Shown piece after piece: positions 1 through 8,172 of a stretch of DNA of 64,000 bases. The notes beneath the pieces were generated by a model. That model did no database searches and was not told the origin of the DNA. It saw nothing but the letters and a program-made list of their open reading frames with translations. The stretch covers positions 1-64,000 of the forward strand of contig CACCGK010000001.1 in the NCBI GenBank assembly GCA_902545555.1, given 5' to 3'. Position 1 is the stretch's first letter. Every line of letters begins with the position of its first letter. The position numbers and the translations under genes were made by a program. Source of the DNA: an uncultured Pelagibacteraceae bacterium. Lineage in GTDB: Bacteria; Pseudomonadota; Alphaproteobacteria; Pelagibacterales; Pelagibacteraceae.

Positions 1-521
1 TTCTTGCTGTAAATAATATTGTTTTTTGAAATAGCTATTTTGCCAGTAACAAAGGGTAATTTTTTCTTTCTATTAAAAAAATAAGGCAAATAAAAACTTT
101 CAATTTTGCTTTTTAATAAACCTTTTTTTACAATTATTTTTTTTGACTTTAAAATTTTAAAACTCTTATTTCTTACTCTTTTATCTATATCGGTAACTGC
201 ATATATAACCTCTGAAATTCTAGATTTTATTATCGCGTCAGTACATGGTGGTGTTAATCCATGATGACAACATGGCTCTAAAGTAACATACATTTTTGAG
301 CCTTCTAATTTTTCAAAACTATTTTTAATCGCATTTAATTCAGCGTGTGGTCTTCCATTAAATGAGGTTTGTCCTATGGAAATAATTTTATCATTTTTGA
401 TAATAACACATCCTACAGAAGGATTTGATCCGGTCTGTCCATGACGAGATTTAGCCAGGTCTAAGGCTAATTCCATGTAAAATTTGTCTTTTGATGAAAA
501 TTTATCTTTTTTTGTAGACAT
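1..521 (-). CDS. ribD: Riboflavin biosynthesis protein RibD, N-terminal deaminase part (3' end beyond window)
   Basis: This is a partial gene running off the left edge, read from an ATG at 521. The first ~150 residues form a cytidine-deaminase-type domain. The zinc site is visible as an HAE motif (in GRPHAELNA) and as PCCHHGLTPPC, the standard PCxxxGxTPPC signature of diaminohydroxyphosphoribosylaminopyrimidine deaminase. After a lysine-rich linker the reading enters LPFVTGKIAIS, which resembles the start of the C-terminal reductase domain, so the full gene is probably the usual bifunctional enzyme for steps two and three of riboflavin synthesis. The start overlaps the end of nrdR by 20 bases. 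The nrdR-ribD order is common in proteobacteria and supports the call. Confidence 0.93.
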   Translation of the reverse strand, partial: MSTKKDKFSSKDKFYMELALDLAKSRHGQTGSNPSVGCVIIKNDKIISIGQTSFNGRPHAELNAIKNSFEKLEGSKMYVTLEPCCHHGLTPPCTDAIIKSRISEVIYAVTDIDKRVRNKSFKILKSKKIIVKKGLLKSKIESFYLPYFFNRKKKLPFVTGKIAISKNNIIYSK

Positions 522-960
522 CAAGCTTGTCCACGAATTGTACAAAATCTTTTTCTTCTCTAAAGTTTCTATATACAGATGCAAATCTTACATATCCAAC
601 TGGGTCTAAATCTTTTAATCCATCCATAACCATTGTCCCAATTGTATTTGTTGATATCTCTCCCTGTCCTAGTTCTTCAAGTGATCTTGAAATGTTACTG
701 ATGAATTTTTCTATTGTAGCCGTATCTATTGGTCTTTTTTTTAGAGCTATGTAGATTGATTTAGATAATTTATCACGATCGAATGATGATTTTCTTCCAT
801 TTTTTTTTACAACCATCAATTCTCTAAATTGAATTCTTTCAAATGTAGTAAATCTTTCACCGCATATGCACAACCTTCTTCTTCTTATTGCGGTACCATC
901 TTCAGTTGGACGTGAGTCTACAACAGATGTATCACCTTTTTTTTCACATGGACAAATCAT
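502..960 (-). CDS. nrdR: Transcriptional repressor NrdR with shortened zinc knuckles
   Basis: NrdR is a nucleotide-sensing repressor of ribonucleotide reductase genes. The 152-residue length is normal. The N-terminal zinc-ribbon region retains DSRPTEDGTAIRRRR and the ERFTTFER hallmark, followed by the ATP-cone domain (about residues 47-137). The oddity is the metal site: the cysteines are C3-P-C5 and C31-I-C33, two CxC pairs, whereas the family normally has two CxxC pairs (alphaproteobacterial forms read like CPYC and CPDC). Both changes are in frame, so they are not simple sequencing indels. The gene sits between glyA and ribD, the classic neighbourhood. Identity is secure; whether zinc is still bound is open. 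Confidence 0.93.
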   Translation of the reverse strand: MICPCEKKGDTSVVDSRPTEDGTAIRRRRLCICGERFTTFERIQFRELMVVKKNGRKSSFDRDKLSKSIYIALKKRPIDTATIEKFISNISRSLEELGQGEISTNTIGTMVMDGLKDLDPVGYVRFASVYRNFREEKDFVQFVDKLDVYKKR

Positions 961-963
961 TTA

Positions 964-2271
964 CTAAAGGTTCTTATATATCGGAAATGAGGAAGTTAAA
1001 GAAATAACTTCATTTTTTACTTCGTTTTCTATTTTGCTGTTATCTGTTGGGTTTTCAGATAAACCTTTTAGAGTTTTCGTTATTAGTTCACCTACTGTTT
1101 TAAACTCATTTAAACCAAATCCACGAGTTGTGGCCGCTTGAGTTCCTAATCTTATTCCAGATGTAATCATGGGCTTTTCTGTATCAAATGGAATACCATT
1201 TTTATTACATGTAATGTTTGCTCTAGACAAACTCTCTGCCGCAAGATTTCCTTTTACATTATAGGGTCTCAAATCAACCAACATTAAATGTGTGTCCGTT
1301 CCATCTGAATAAATTTTAAACCCATTATTTTTTAAAGTTTCTGCTAACATTTTTGCGTTTGCTAAAACAGATTTAATGTAATCTTGAAATTCTGGTTGTA
1401 GTGCTTCAAGAAAGCCAGCTGCTTTTGCGGCAATAATATGCATCAAAGGGCCTCCTTGGTAACCAGGAAAGACAGCTGTATTAAATTTTTTAGCAAGTTC
1501 TTCGTGATTAGTTAAAATTATTCCTCCTCTTGCACTTCTAAAAACCTTGTGGGTTGTTGAAGTTACCACGTGAGCATAATCACATGGATTAGGATATCCT
1601 TTGCCAGCAACTAAACCTGAGAAATGAGCCATATCAACCATTAAGTATGCTCCAACTTTATCTGCTATTTCTCTAAATCTTTTAAAGTCTATTACTCTAG
1701 AATAAGCACTTCCACCCGCAATGATTAGTTTGGGTTTATGTTCTAATGCTAGTTTTTCAACATTATCATAATCTATCAACTCAGATTCTTTGTCTACATC
1801 ATAACCAATAGCGTTAAACCACTTACCAGACATTGATATTTTTAATCCATGAGTAATGTGGCCACCTGAATTTAAACTCATACCCATGAATGTATCACCT
1901 GGGCTTAAGAGTGCTAAAAACACAGCTCCGTTAGCTTGTGCACCTGAGTGTGGTTGAGCATTTGCAAATTTACAATTAAATAATTTTTTTAATCTTTCAA
2001 TGGCGAGGTTTTCTGCTACATCAACATGCTCGCAACCATTATAATATCTTTTACCAGGATAACCTTCTGCATATTTATTGGTTAAAACCGATCCTTGTGC
2101 TTCTAATACTGCTTGAGAAACTATATTTTCAGACGCAATTAGCTCAATATGTTGTTGCTGTCTGATTAATTCATCTTTAATAGCTTTATAAAGTTCTGGA
2201 TCTTTTACAGATAAACTATCCTCAAAAAAACTTTTATAGCTATCATTTAAATAACTTTTTTCACTCGACAT
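964..2271 (-). CDS. glyA: Serine hydroxymethyltransferase
   Basis: This PLP enzyme interconverts serine and glycine while charging tetrahydrofolate with a one-carbon unit. The length of 435 residues fits the family. Recognisable blocks include [27 protein letters not shown] and VDMAHFSGL, with the PLP lysine at K242 in [13 protein letters not shown]. The loop after that lysine differs from the usual TTTHKTLRGPRGG, with V, F, S and A at normally conserved positions, while H241, K242 and the terminal RGG are kept. It lies 3 bases upstream of nrdR and 2 bases after rpiB, so it is probably co-transcribed with both. I saw no riboswitch upstream: there is no room, because rpiB begins immediately. 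Confidence 0.96.
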   Translation of the reverse strand: MSSEKSYLNDSYKSFFEDSLSVKDPELYKAIKDELIRQQQHIELIASENIVSQAVLEAQGSVLTNKYAEGYPGKRYYNGCEHVDVAENLAIERLKKLFNCKFANAQPHSGAQANGAVFLALLSPGDTFMGMSLNSGGHITHGLKISMSGKWFNAIGYDVDKESELIDYDNVEKLALEHKPKLIIAGGSAYSRVIDFKRFREIADKVGAYLMVDMAHFSGLVAGKGYPNPCDYAHVVTSTTHKVFRSARGGIILTNHEELAKKFNTAVFPGYQGGPLMHIIAAKAAGFLEALQPEFQDYIKSVLANAKMLAETLKNNGFKIYSDGTDTHLMLVDLRPYNVKGNLAAESLSRANITCNKNGIPFDTEKPMITSGIRLGTQAATTRGFGLNEFKTVGELITKTLKGLSENPTDNSKIENEVKNEVISLTSSFPIYKNL

Positions 2272-2273
2272 AA

Positions 2274-2699
2274 TTATATTTTTTTTACTCTTTTTAGGTG
2301 TCTACCACCATCAAATTTTGTATTTAAAAAAACACTAACAAACTTTAAAGCATTTTTTTTGGTAATCAATCTAGATCCTAATGTAATGATGTTTGCATCG
2401 TTATGCAATCTGGATAATTTCGTTGATTTTAGATTAAAACATTGTGCAGCGCGAATATTTTTATGCTTATTTGCCGCAATATTCATACCAGTCCCAGATC
2501 CACATACTAAAATACCAACATTAGTCTTATTGAGTTTAACTCTTTTAGCAACTTTATGAGCATAATCAGGATAATCAACGCTGCTATCATTTTTAGGACC
2601 AAGATCCTCAACTTTTACTTTTTTATTTCTTAAAAAAACTTTGATTGTTTCTTTTAATCTAAATCCAGCGTGATCTGATGAAATAAATATTTTTCTCAA
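2274..2699 (-). CDS. rpiB: Ribose 5-phosphate isomerase B
   Basis: RpiB interconverts ribose 5-phosphate and ribulose 5-phosphate in the non-oxidative pentose phosphate pathway. The 141 residues match the RpiB/LacAB family. Key features are SSDHAGF near the N-terminus (H10), the catalytic cysteine C66 in [14 protein letters not shown], and ANIITLGSR. The rpiB-glyA-nrdR-ribD order is typical of alphaproteobacteria. The gene begins one base after the stop of the hydroxylase gene upstream, so the two are probably on one transcript. Confidence 0.94.
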   Translation of the reverse strand: MRKIFISSDHAGFRLKETIKVFLRNKKVKVEDLGPKNDSSVDYPDYAHKVAKRVKLNKTNVGILVCGSGTGMNIAANKHKNIRAAQCFNLKSTKLSRLHNDANIITLGSRLITKKNALKFVSVFLNTKFDGGRHLKRVKKI

Positions 2700-2700
2700 A

Positions 2701-3339
2701 TTAATTAAATTTATAATCTAAAACACAAGCAACTAAATGGATTCTATTCTCTTCTCCACCATTAAATGCATTGTGATACTTAGTATTGTTTGTAACCCAA
2801 ACTGAACCATCAGCGGGCATGTGTTTTGCAACATTATCAATTACCATTATACAACCAGGGTTTGTTATAATTGGGATATGTAATCTTGGTTCAGGATCTC
2901 TATGCCAACTTAAAGTTGATCTAGGCTCTTTTAAAAGAATTCTAACTCTTCCAAGTTTATATTTTTTTGAAAGTACATCATAAACCTCTTTAAAATACGT
3001 GTTCTCATAGTCTTTAATAAATTCTGAATAAGATGCTTCATCAATGATTTCGTCTCTAGAAACTTCTTTTCCTGATTTATCAGGTTTAGTCCAATATGCA
3101 CCTCTAGCCTTGTTACCTTTAATTGAATTTGGATCACCAGGTACCTGTGTTAAGGATATAGCACCAAAGTGTGTAACACCAGCATCCTCAAATTTTTTAA
3201 TCTTAACTATTTGATGATAAGCTTCTTGCAACTTCTCTATATCAAACTTAATTTCCTGTTTCTGGAAATCGCTAAAGTCTAAAATTCTCTCTTCTTTTTT
3301 AACATTTAAATCTACAACTTTTGAATTTTCTGTTGCCAT
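2701..3339 (-). CDS. Aspartyl/asparaginyl beta-hydroxylase family protein (Fe(II)/2-oxoglutarate dioxygenase)
   Basis: The C-terminal half carries the jelly-roll dioxygenase signature of the Asp_Arg_Hydrox family. H146 and D148 in SWHRDPEPRLHIP together with H189 in NNTKYHNAFNGG form the likely iron triad, and R199 in EENRIHL would bind 2-oxoglutarate. The first ~100 residues are charged and less conserved. No signal peptide or membrane segment is seen, so it should be cytosolic. The substrate cannot be read from the sequence: the family includes protein and free amino-acid hydroxylases. It heads the hydroxylase-rpiB-glyA-nrdR-ribD run, with a plausible promoter directly upstream. Confidence 0.85.
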   Translation of the reverse strand: MATENSKVVDLNVKKEERILDFSDFQKQEIKFDIEKLQEAYHQIVKIKKFEDAGVTHFGAISLTQVPGDPNSIKGNKARGAYWTKPDKSGKEVSRDEIIDEASYSEFIKDYENTYFKEVYDVLSKKYKLGRVRILLKEPRSTLSWHRDPEPRLHIPIITNPGCIMVIDNVAKHMPADGSVWVTNNTKYHNAFNGGEENRIHLVACVLDYKFN

Positions 3340-3364
3340 CGTGATTGCTTTCTACTCTTTTTTT

Positions 3365-3393
3365 TGTATATGTGTATATTACATTTGTCGCAA
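3365..3393 (-). promoter_or_regulatory. Predicted sigma-70-type promoter for the hydroxylase-rpiB-glyA-nrdR run
   Basis: On the minus strand TTGCGA (3393-3388) and TATACA (3370-3365) are separated by 17 bases, ending 25 bases before the ATG at 3339. The region is very AT-rich, so chance matches are possible. The support is the spacing and the position in the only gap between divergent genes (3340-3412). Confidence 0.45.
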
Positions 3394-3412
3394 TTTAAAA
3401 GTAAATTAAAAC

Positions 3413-4402
3413 ATGATTATTGGTAAATATCCTAGTCTTAGACTTAGAAGAAGTAGAAAAGAAACTTGGTCAAGAAGACTGATTCAAGAAAATACCTTAA
3501 GTCCAAATGACTTTATACTGCCTATTTTTTTAATTGATGGGTCAAATAAACGACAAGAAATTTCATCAATGCCTGGGGTTTACAGGTATACAATTAATCG
3601 ATTGAGCCAAATTGTAGACAAAGCGATAAAATTAGAAATACCGATGATAGCTCTTTTCCCAAAAACTCAAAATACAAAAAAAAATGAATTGGGAACAGAA
3701 TCACTGAATGAAAAAAATTTAGTTTGTAGAGCAATTCAGGAAGTCAAAAAAAAATACAAAAACCAAATAGGTATCATGTGTGATGTTGCTTTAGATCCTT
3801 ACACATCACATGGTCATGATGGTTTAATCAAGTCTAACACTATATTAAATGACGAAACAATTGAGGTTTTAATTAATCAGTCATTACTACAAGCTGAGAT
3901 GGGTTGTGATGTACTGGCTCCTTCAGACATGATGGATGGCAGAATAGGGAAAATAAGAAAAGCTTTAGATAAAAATAAATTCCAAAATGTTCAATTATTA
4001 TCTTACGCTGCAAAATATGCTTCAAGCTTTTATGGGCCTTTTAGAGATGCAGTCGGATCTAAAGGTTCTTTAAAAGGTGACAAAAAAACTTATCAGATGG
4101 ATTATAGAAATTCTGATGAAGCTTTAAGAGAAGTCGCATTAGATATTAAAGAAGGTGCTGATATGGTAATGGTTAAACCAGGTATGCCCTACTTAGACGT
4201 AATAAAATCAATTAAAGAAAAATTTAAATTACCTGTATTTGCCTATCAAGTATCAGGAGAATACAGCTTAATTGAAACAGCTATAACAAAAAAATTAATT
4301 AATAAAGATGCTATATATGAAAGCTTGGTTGCTTTTAAGAGAGCTGGTGCTAATGCTATAGTAAGTTATTACGCTGATAGAATTGATAAAATAGTAAAAT
4401 AA
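3413..4402 (+). CDS. hemB: Delta-aminolevulinic acid dehydratase (porphobilinogen synthase), Mg-type
   Basis: HemB condenses two 5-aminolevulinate molecules to porphobilinogen in haem synthesis. The 329 residues are full length. The Schiff-base lysines are K201 (in LLSYAAKYASSFYGPF) and K255 (in MVMVKPGMPYLDV). At the metal site the sequence reads DVALDPYTSHGHDG, lacking the three cysteines of zinc enzymes. It therefore belongs to the magnesium-type group common in alphaproteobacteria and Pseudomonas. The stop codon ends at 4402 and the stop of the convergent recO begins at 4403, with no base between them. Confidence 0.97.
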   Translation: MIIGKYPSLRLRRSRKETWSRRLIQENTLSPNDFILPIFLIDGSNKRQEISSMPGVYRYTINRLSQIVDKAIKLEIPMIALFPKTQNTKKNELGTESLNEKNLVCRAIQEVKKKYKNQIGIMCDVALDPYTSHGHDGLIKSNTILNDETIEVLINQSLLQAEMGCDVLAPSDMMDGRIGKIRKALDKNKFQNVQLLSYAAKYASSFYGPFRDAVGSKGSLKGDKKTYQMDYRNSDEALREVALDIKEGADMVMVKPGMPYLDVIKSIKEKFKLPVFAYQVSGEYSLIETAITKKLINKDAIYESLVAFKRAGANAIVSYYADRIDKIVK

Positions 4403-5083
4403 TTATTTTAATGTATTTAAGAATAACAACCTGCTATTTGGATAATTTAAATTATTTGGTCTTAATATAGTTTTATCCAAATAATCACCTACTAATTTCA
4501 AACCATTCAATAAAGTGCCGAGATCGTTAACTTCTATATCTTTTTCAATTAAAAAATTAGGCACATATTTTTTTTCATTTAAAGAACTTGCATAATATAC
4601 AGTTTTGTTACCCTCTAAATCTTTTTCAACTAAATTTTCAAGGGCTAAGTCATATCCTAATATTTTAAGTAACTCCAATTCCCAAAATATATATTTTTTT
4701 ATCCAATCTTTTTCTTTTAAAATTAAAAATAAATTTTGAATTATAAAATAAACTTTATCGTTAGATTGAGACTCTGCTGTCAATATTTTAATCAAATTCA
4801 TTGCGGATGTAATACAAGACAACTTTTGTTTGTGATCAAAATATAAAGGGGCATAAGCATTTAAAATTTCAATTTTAAAATAACCTATTCTGTTTTCATT
4901 TTTCGAATTGTAATTAACATGGAGTTTGTTACCAAGCTGAAGATAATTTTTAATTTTTTTTGAAGTACCACCAAATATGATTCCAGATATCTTTCCTTTA
5001 TCTTTTGTAAATAATTCAGCAATTAATGAATTTTCATTATATCTATTTTTACTTATTAAAAATCCTTCGTCTGACCAATTCAT
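4403..5083 (-). CDS. recO: DNA repair protein RecO
   Basis: RecO helps load RecA on SSB-coated single-stranded DNA in the RecFOR pathway. The N-terminal OB-fold is recognisable from WSDEGFLISKNRYNENSLIAEL and KGKISGIIFGG, followed by a helical region with LLKILGYDL. The usual C-terminal zinc cysteines are not evident. The length of 226 residues is slightly short for the family. The start overlaps rnc by four bases (ATGA type). In many proteobacteria era lies between rnc and recO; here it does not. Confidence 0.88.
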   Translation of the reverse strand: MNWSDEGFLISKNRYNENSLIAELFTKDKGKISGIIFGGTSKKIKNYLQLGNKLHVNYNSKNENRIGYFKIEILNAYAPLYFDHKQKLSCITSAMNLIKILTAESQSNDKVYFIIQNLFLILKEKDWIKKYIFWELELLKILGYDLALENLVEKDLEGNKTVYYASSLNEKKYVPNFLIEKDIEVNDLGTLLNGLKLVGDYLDKTILRPNNLNYPNSRLLFLNTLK

Positions 5084-5748
5084 TTTTTATTTGTATTTTT
5101 TAAACATTCAATAGCAGCATTTTGTTCAGCTTCTTTCTTTGATTTCCCAGTTGCTATGAAATATTTTGTATTAGGCAATTTTACTCCAACTTTGAATATA
5201 GGTTTGTGTCTTGGTCCTGTATTTGAAATTAATTTATAAGTAGGTAATTTTTTAAAATTTTTTAGAGTCATTTCCTGTAACTTTGTTTTTGCATCTATTT
5301 CTGTTACTACACTTTTTTCAATATGATCTTGCCACAAATTTAAAATTGTTTTTTCAACAATTACAAAACCTTTATCAAGATATATGGCTCCAATTAATGC
5401 TTCACAGCTATCAGATATAATTTTGTCCTCAATTTTTATTTTTTTATTGTTAGGATTAAATGTTTTAATATAATTAGCTAAATTGATTTTTTTTGCTATA
5501 TCCAAACAAGTTTTTTTATTAACTAGGGATGCAAATTTTTTATCAAGAATACCTTCTTTTTCCTCTGGATAAATTTCTAAAAGTTTTTTTGCTATCACTA
5601 AACCAAGAACTCTATCGCCCAGAAATTCTATCTTTTCATTATTTTCATTTGGATTAAAGCTTTTATGTGTAAGGGCTTGAATAAGTAGATCTTTATTTTT
5701 AAATTTATAATCAATTTTTTTTTCTAAACTTTGATAATTAATTTTCAT
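5080..5748 (-). CDS. rnc: Ribonuclease III
   Basis: RNase III cleaves double-stranded RNA in rRNA precursor processing and mRNA turnover. The 222 residues have the usual order of nuclease domain (1-150) then double-stranded RNA-binding domain (about 155-220, LQEMTLKNFKKLPTYKL to KEAEQNAAIECL). Catalytic and metal residues E38, E41, D45 (in NEKIEFLGD), D113 and E116 (in SDSCEALIGAIYLDKG) are all present. It overlaps lepB by one base upstream and recO by four bases downstream. Confidence 0.96.
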   Translation of the reverse strand: MKINYQSLEKKIDYKFKNKDLLIQALTHKSFNPNENNEKIEFLGDRVLGLVIAKKLLEIYPEEKEGILDKKFASLVNKKTCLDIAKKINLANYIKTFNPNNKKIKIEDKIISDSCEALIGAIYLDKGFVIVEKTILNLWQDHIEKSVVTEIDAKTKLQEMTLKNFKKLPTYKLISNTGPRHKPIFKVGVKLPNTKYFIATGKSKKEAEQNAAIECLKNTNKK

Positions 5749-6485
5749 TAATTAATTTTATTAAATGTTCTATTAAATCTTATTGACTTATGCCATTTCC
5801 AAAATTCTATAAAACTTCCAATTTTTTTATTGGAAGAAAAAAATATAAATTGAGCTTTTCCTACTAAATTATCTTTATGCACGTACCCTACACTTGTTAA
5901 GTACCTGCTATCTTTTGAACAATCCCTGTTGTCTCCTAAAAAGAAATAATGATCTTTAGGTACAGTAAATACATCAGAATTTTGATAGGTATAATCTTTT
6001 AGATAAACAGTATGAAACTTTTTCCCATTTGAAAGCTTTTCCTCAAACCTATACACATCAATATTTTTATCTCCACAGAAAATAGTAGTTTTGTTATTAA
6101 TTTTAGATTTAAGAATTTCAGAATTATTTAAATATAAATTAGAGTCTATAAACTGAATTTTATCACCAGGTATTCCAATTAATCTTTTAATGTAGTCTGT
6201 TCTATTATCTGCGGGGGTTTTAAACACAATCACATCACCCCTTTCAGGAGCACTAAACATAATTCTTTTATTTAATATTGGAGGGCTAAAAGGAAATGAA
6301 TGCTTGCTATAACCATAGGTATATTTTGTTACAAATAATCTATCACCTACCAGTAAAGTAGGTTCCATAGATGAGGATGGAATATAAAATGGTTGTACTA
6401 AAAGCGATCTAATTATAATTGCAATTACTAATGCATAAATTAAAGTTTTTATATTTTCTGAAAAAAAATTTTTATCTAATTTCAT
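5748..6485 (-). CDS. lepB: Signal peptidase I
   Basis: LepB removes signal peptides of exported proteins at the outer face of the inner membrane. The sequence has one N-terminal hydrophobic anchor (about residues 12-32). The nucleophile is S39 in IPSSSMEPTL and the general base is K100 in YIKRLIGIPGDK. The conserved GDNRDCSKDSR box lies near the C-terminus. Length (245) and box order are typical. It shares four bases with acpS and one with rnc, so translation of the run is probably coupled. Confidence 0.96.
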   Translation of the reverse strand: MKLDKNFFSENIKTLIYALVIAIIIRSLLVQPFYIPSSSMEPTLLVGDRLFVTKYTYGYSKHSFPFSPPILNKRIMFSAPERGDVIVFKTPADNRTDYIKRLIGIPGDKIQFIDSNLYLNNSEILKSKINNKTTIFCGDKNIDVYRFEEKLSNGKKFHTVYLKDYTYQNSDVFTVPKDHYFFLGDNRDCSKDSRYLTSVGYVHKDNLVGKAQFIFFSSNKKIGSFIEFWKWHKSIRFNRTFNKIN

Positions 6486-6868
6486 AATGTCTGAATAATT
6501 GCAAATGCAGTTGAATATTTTTTTTCATCCGAAATTGACAGAAAACATTTAAAATTTTTGATTTTAAAATTTTTTTGTATAATTTTTGTAATTTTTTTAT
6601 TTTTAACATAATAAGGCTTTCCCATTTTATCATTAACAACTTCTATATCTTTAAAATTTAAATTCATACGAAAACCTGTACCAAGAGCTTTAGAAAATGC
6701 TTCTTTTGCAGCAAATCTCTTCGAAAAATACGCTACCTTATTGTTTACTGAATTAGATTGTTTCAATTCATTAGATGAGAAAATTCTTTTTATAAATAAA
6801 GGATTTTTAATCGATTTTTGAATTCTTTTATTTTCTACAATATCAAGTCCAATACCTAGAATTTTCAT
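6482..6868 (-). CDS. acpS: Holo-[acyl-carrier-protein] synthase
   Basis: AcpS transfers 4'-phosphopantetheine from CoA to apo-ACP. The 128 residues show the two family signatures: GIGLDIVENKRI near the N-terminus (magnesium-binding Asp) and RFAAKEAFSKALGTG in the middle. It starts on the base directly before the stop of pdxJ (6869) and overlaps lepB by four bases. The pdxJ-acpS-lepB-rnc order is characteristic of proteobacteria. Confidence 0.95.
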   Translation of the reverse strand: MKILGIGLDIVENKRIQKSIKNPLFIKRIFSSNELKQSNSVNNKVAYFSKRFAAKEAFSKALGTGFRMNLNFKDIEVVNDKMGKPYYVKNKKITKIIQKNFKIKNFKCFLSISDEKKYSTAFAIIQTL

Positions 6869-7588
6869 TTATTTTTTTATAATTTTTTTAAAATTTTTAA
6901 TTACTTTTGAAAATCCATCAAATATTGACTCTCCAATTATAAAATGTCCAATATTATACTCCTCAATATCTATTATTTTTGTTAACATTTTGGTGGTTTT
7001 ATAGTCTAAACCGTGACCAGCATGAACTTCTAAATTTAAACTTGATGCTAATTTTGCACTTTTTTTAATTCTGTTTAATTCACTAGTATAATTTTTTTTT
7101 GATTTAACTAGGTTTGCTAGTTTTCCAGTATGTATCTCAATGCAATCAGCATTTAATTTTTTAGCAAGTCTAATATCAATTGGAGATGGATTAATGAACA
7201 AACTTGTTCTTATCTTTACTTTTTTAAATTTTTTAATTATTTTCTCTAATTTATTATAATTATTTTTTATATTTAAACCTCCCTCAGTAGTAATTTCTTT
7301 TCTATTTTCTGGAACTAAACAAATAAAACTTGGTTTTATCGTAAGTGCTTTATTAACAATTTCTTTGTTCATAGAAATTTCAAGATTTACAGGCACATTT
7401 CTTAAAACACAGATTTTTTTTGCATCAATATCATTAATATGTCTTCTATCTTCTCTTAAATGAATTGTTACAGAATCAGCTCCATAACTAATAACTTTTT
7501 TAGCTGCGTATAATGGATCAGGATGTTTCTCTCCACGAGCGTTTCGTAAAGTTGCAATATGATCTATATTTACACCTAACCTTTTCAC
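6869..7588 (-). CDS. pdxJ: Pyridoxine 5'-phosphate synthase
   Basis: PdxJ makes pyridoxine 5'-phosphate from 1-deoxyxylulose 5-phosphate and the PdxA product in the DXP-dependent vitamin B6 route. The TIM-barrel sequence (239 residues) contains the N-terminal VNIDHIATLRNARGEKHPDP block, EISMNKEI, CIEIHTGK, VHAGHGLDY and the phosphate-binding NIGHFIIGE. It shares four bases with pyrE. Confidence 0.96.
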   Translation of the reverse strand: MKRLGVNIDHIATLRNARGEKHPDPLYAAKKVISYGADSVTIHLREDRRHINDIDAKKICVLRNVPVNLEISMNKEIVNKALTIKPSFICLVPENRKEITTEGGLNIKNNYNKLEKIIKKFKKVKIRTSLFINPSPIDIRLAKKLNADCIEIHTGKLANLVKSKKNYTSELNRIKKSAKLASSLNLEVHAGHGLDYKTTKMLTKIIDIEEYNIGHFIIGESIFDGFSKVIKNFKKIIKK

Positions 7589-8172
7589 TTAATAAATCTG
7601 CTTCCTGGGGTTGTTATTGGTATAGATTTAAGTTCTGATGGTAATTTATTTGCCTTATAAGTTGGAACATCAATTTTTAAATGAGATGTTATTCCAGTTT
7701 TTATTTTTAAAGATTGTTTGGTTGATCGATCAATAATAGATGCAAATCCAATTAATTTTGCTTTTGATTTTTTAATCAACTTTACACACTCTAAACTTGA
7801 TTTTCCTGTAGTGATTACATCTTCTATAATTAATACTCTTGCTCCTTTTTTAATATAGAATCCTCTTCTCAGAGTAAATTTACCATTTACTCTTTCACAA
7901 AAGATTGTTTCTTTTTTTAGCAATTTTCCAATTTCATATCCAATGATTACTCCTCCCATTGCAGGGGCTAATATTAAATCAATTTTTTTAAATTTTTTTT
8001 TAATTTTATTTGCTAAAGATTTACAAATTTTATCACCTAAATGAGGGAAACTTAAAAGTTTTGCACACTGAATATATTTTGAAGAATGTAGACCTGAGGA
8101 TAGAACAAAATGACCTTCTAATAATGCATTAGTTTTTTTTAAAATATTTAAGGATTTTTTGGGTGAAAGCAT
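7585..8172 (-). CDS. pyrE: Orotate phosphoribosyltransferase
   Basis: PyrE adds the phosphoribosyl group of PRPP to orotate in pyrimidine synthesis. The PRPP-binding loop VLIIEDVITTGKS is clear and the N-terminal ALLEGHFVLSSGLHS block is typical. The start at 8172 lies inside the end of rel (44-base overlap). No later ATG, GTG or TTG precedes the conserved ALLEGHF block in this frame, so I keep it. pyrB and a pyrC-like gene are also in this window, at 23.8-26.0 kb. Confidence 0.95.
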   Translation of the reverse strand: MLSPKKSLNILKKTNALLEGHFVLSSGLHSSKYIQCAKLLSFPHLGDKICKSLANKIKKKFKKIDLILAPAMGGVIIGYEIGKLLKKETIFCERVNGKFTLRRGFYIKKGARVLIIEDVITTGKSSLECVKLIKKSKAKLIGFASIIDRSTKQSLKIKTGITSHLKIDVPTYKANKLPSELKSIPITTPGSRFIK

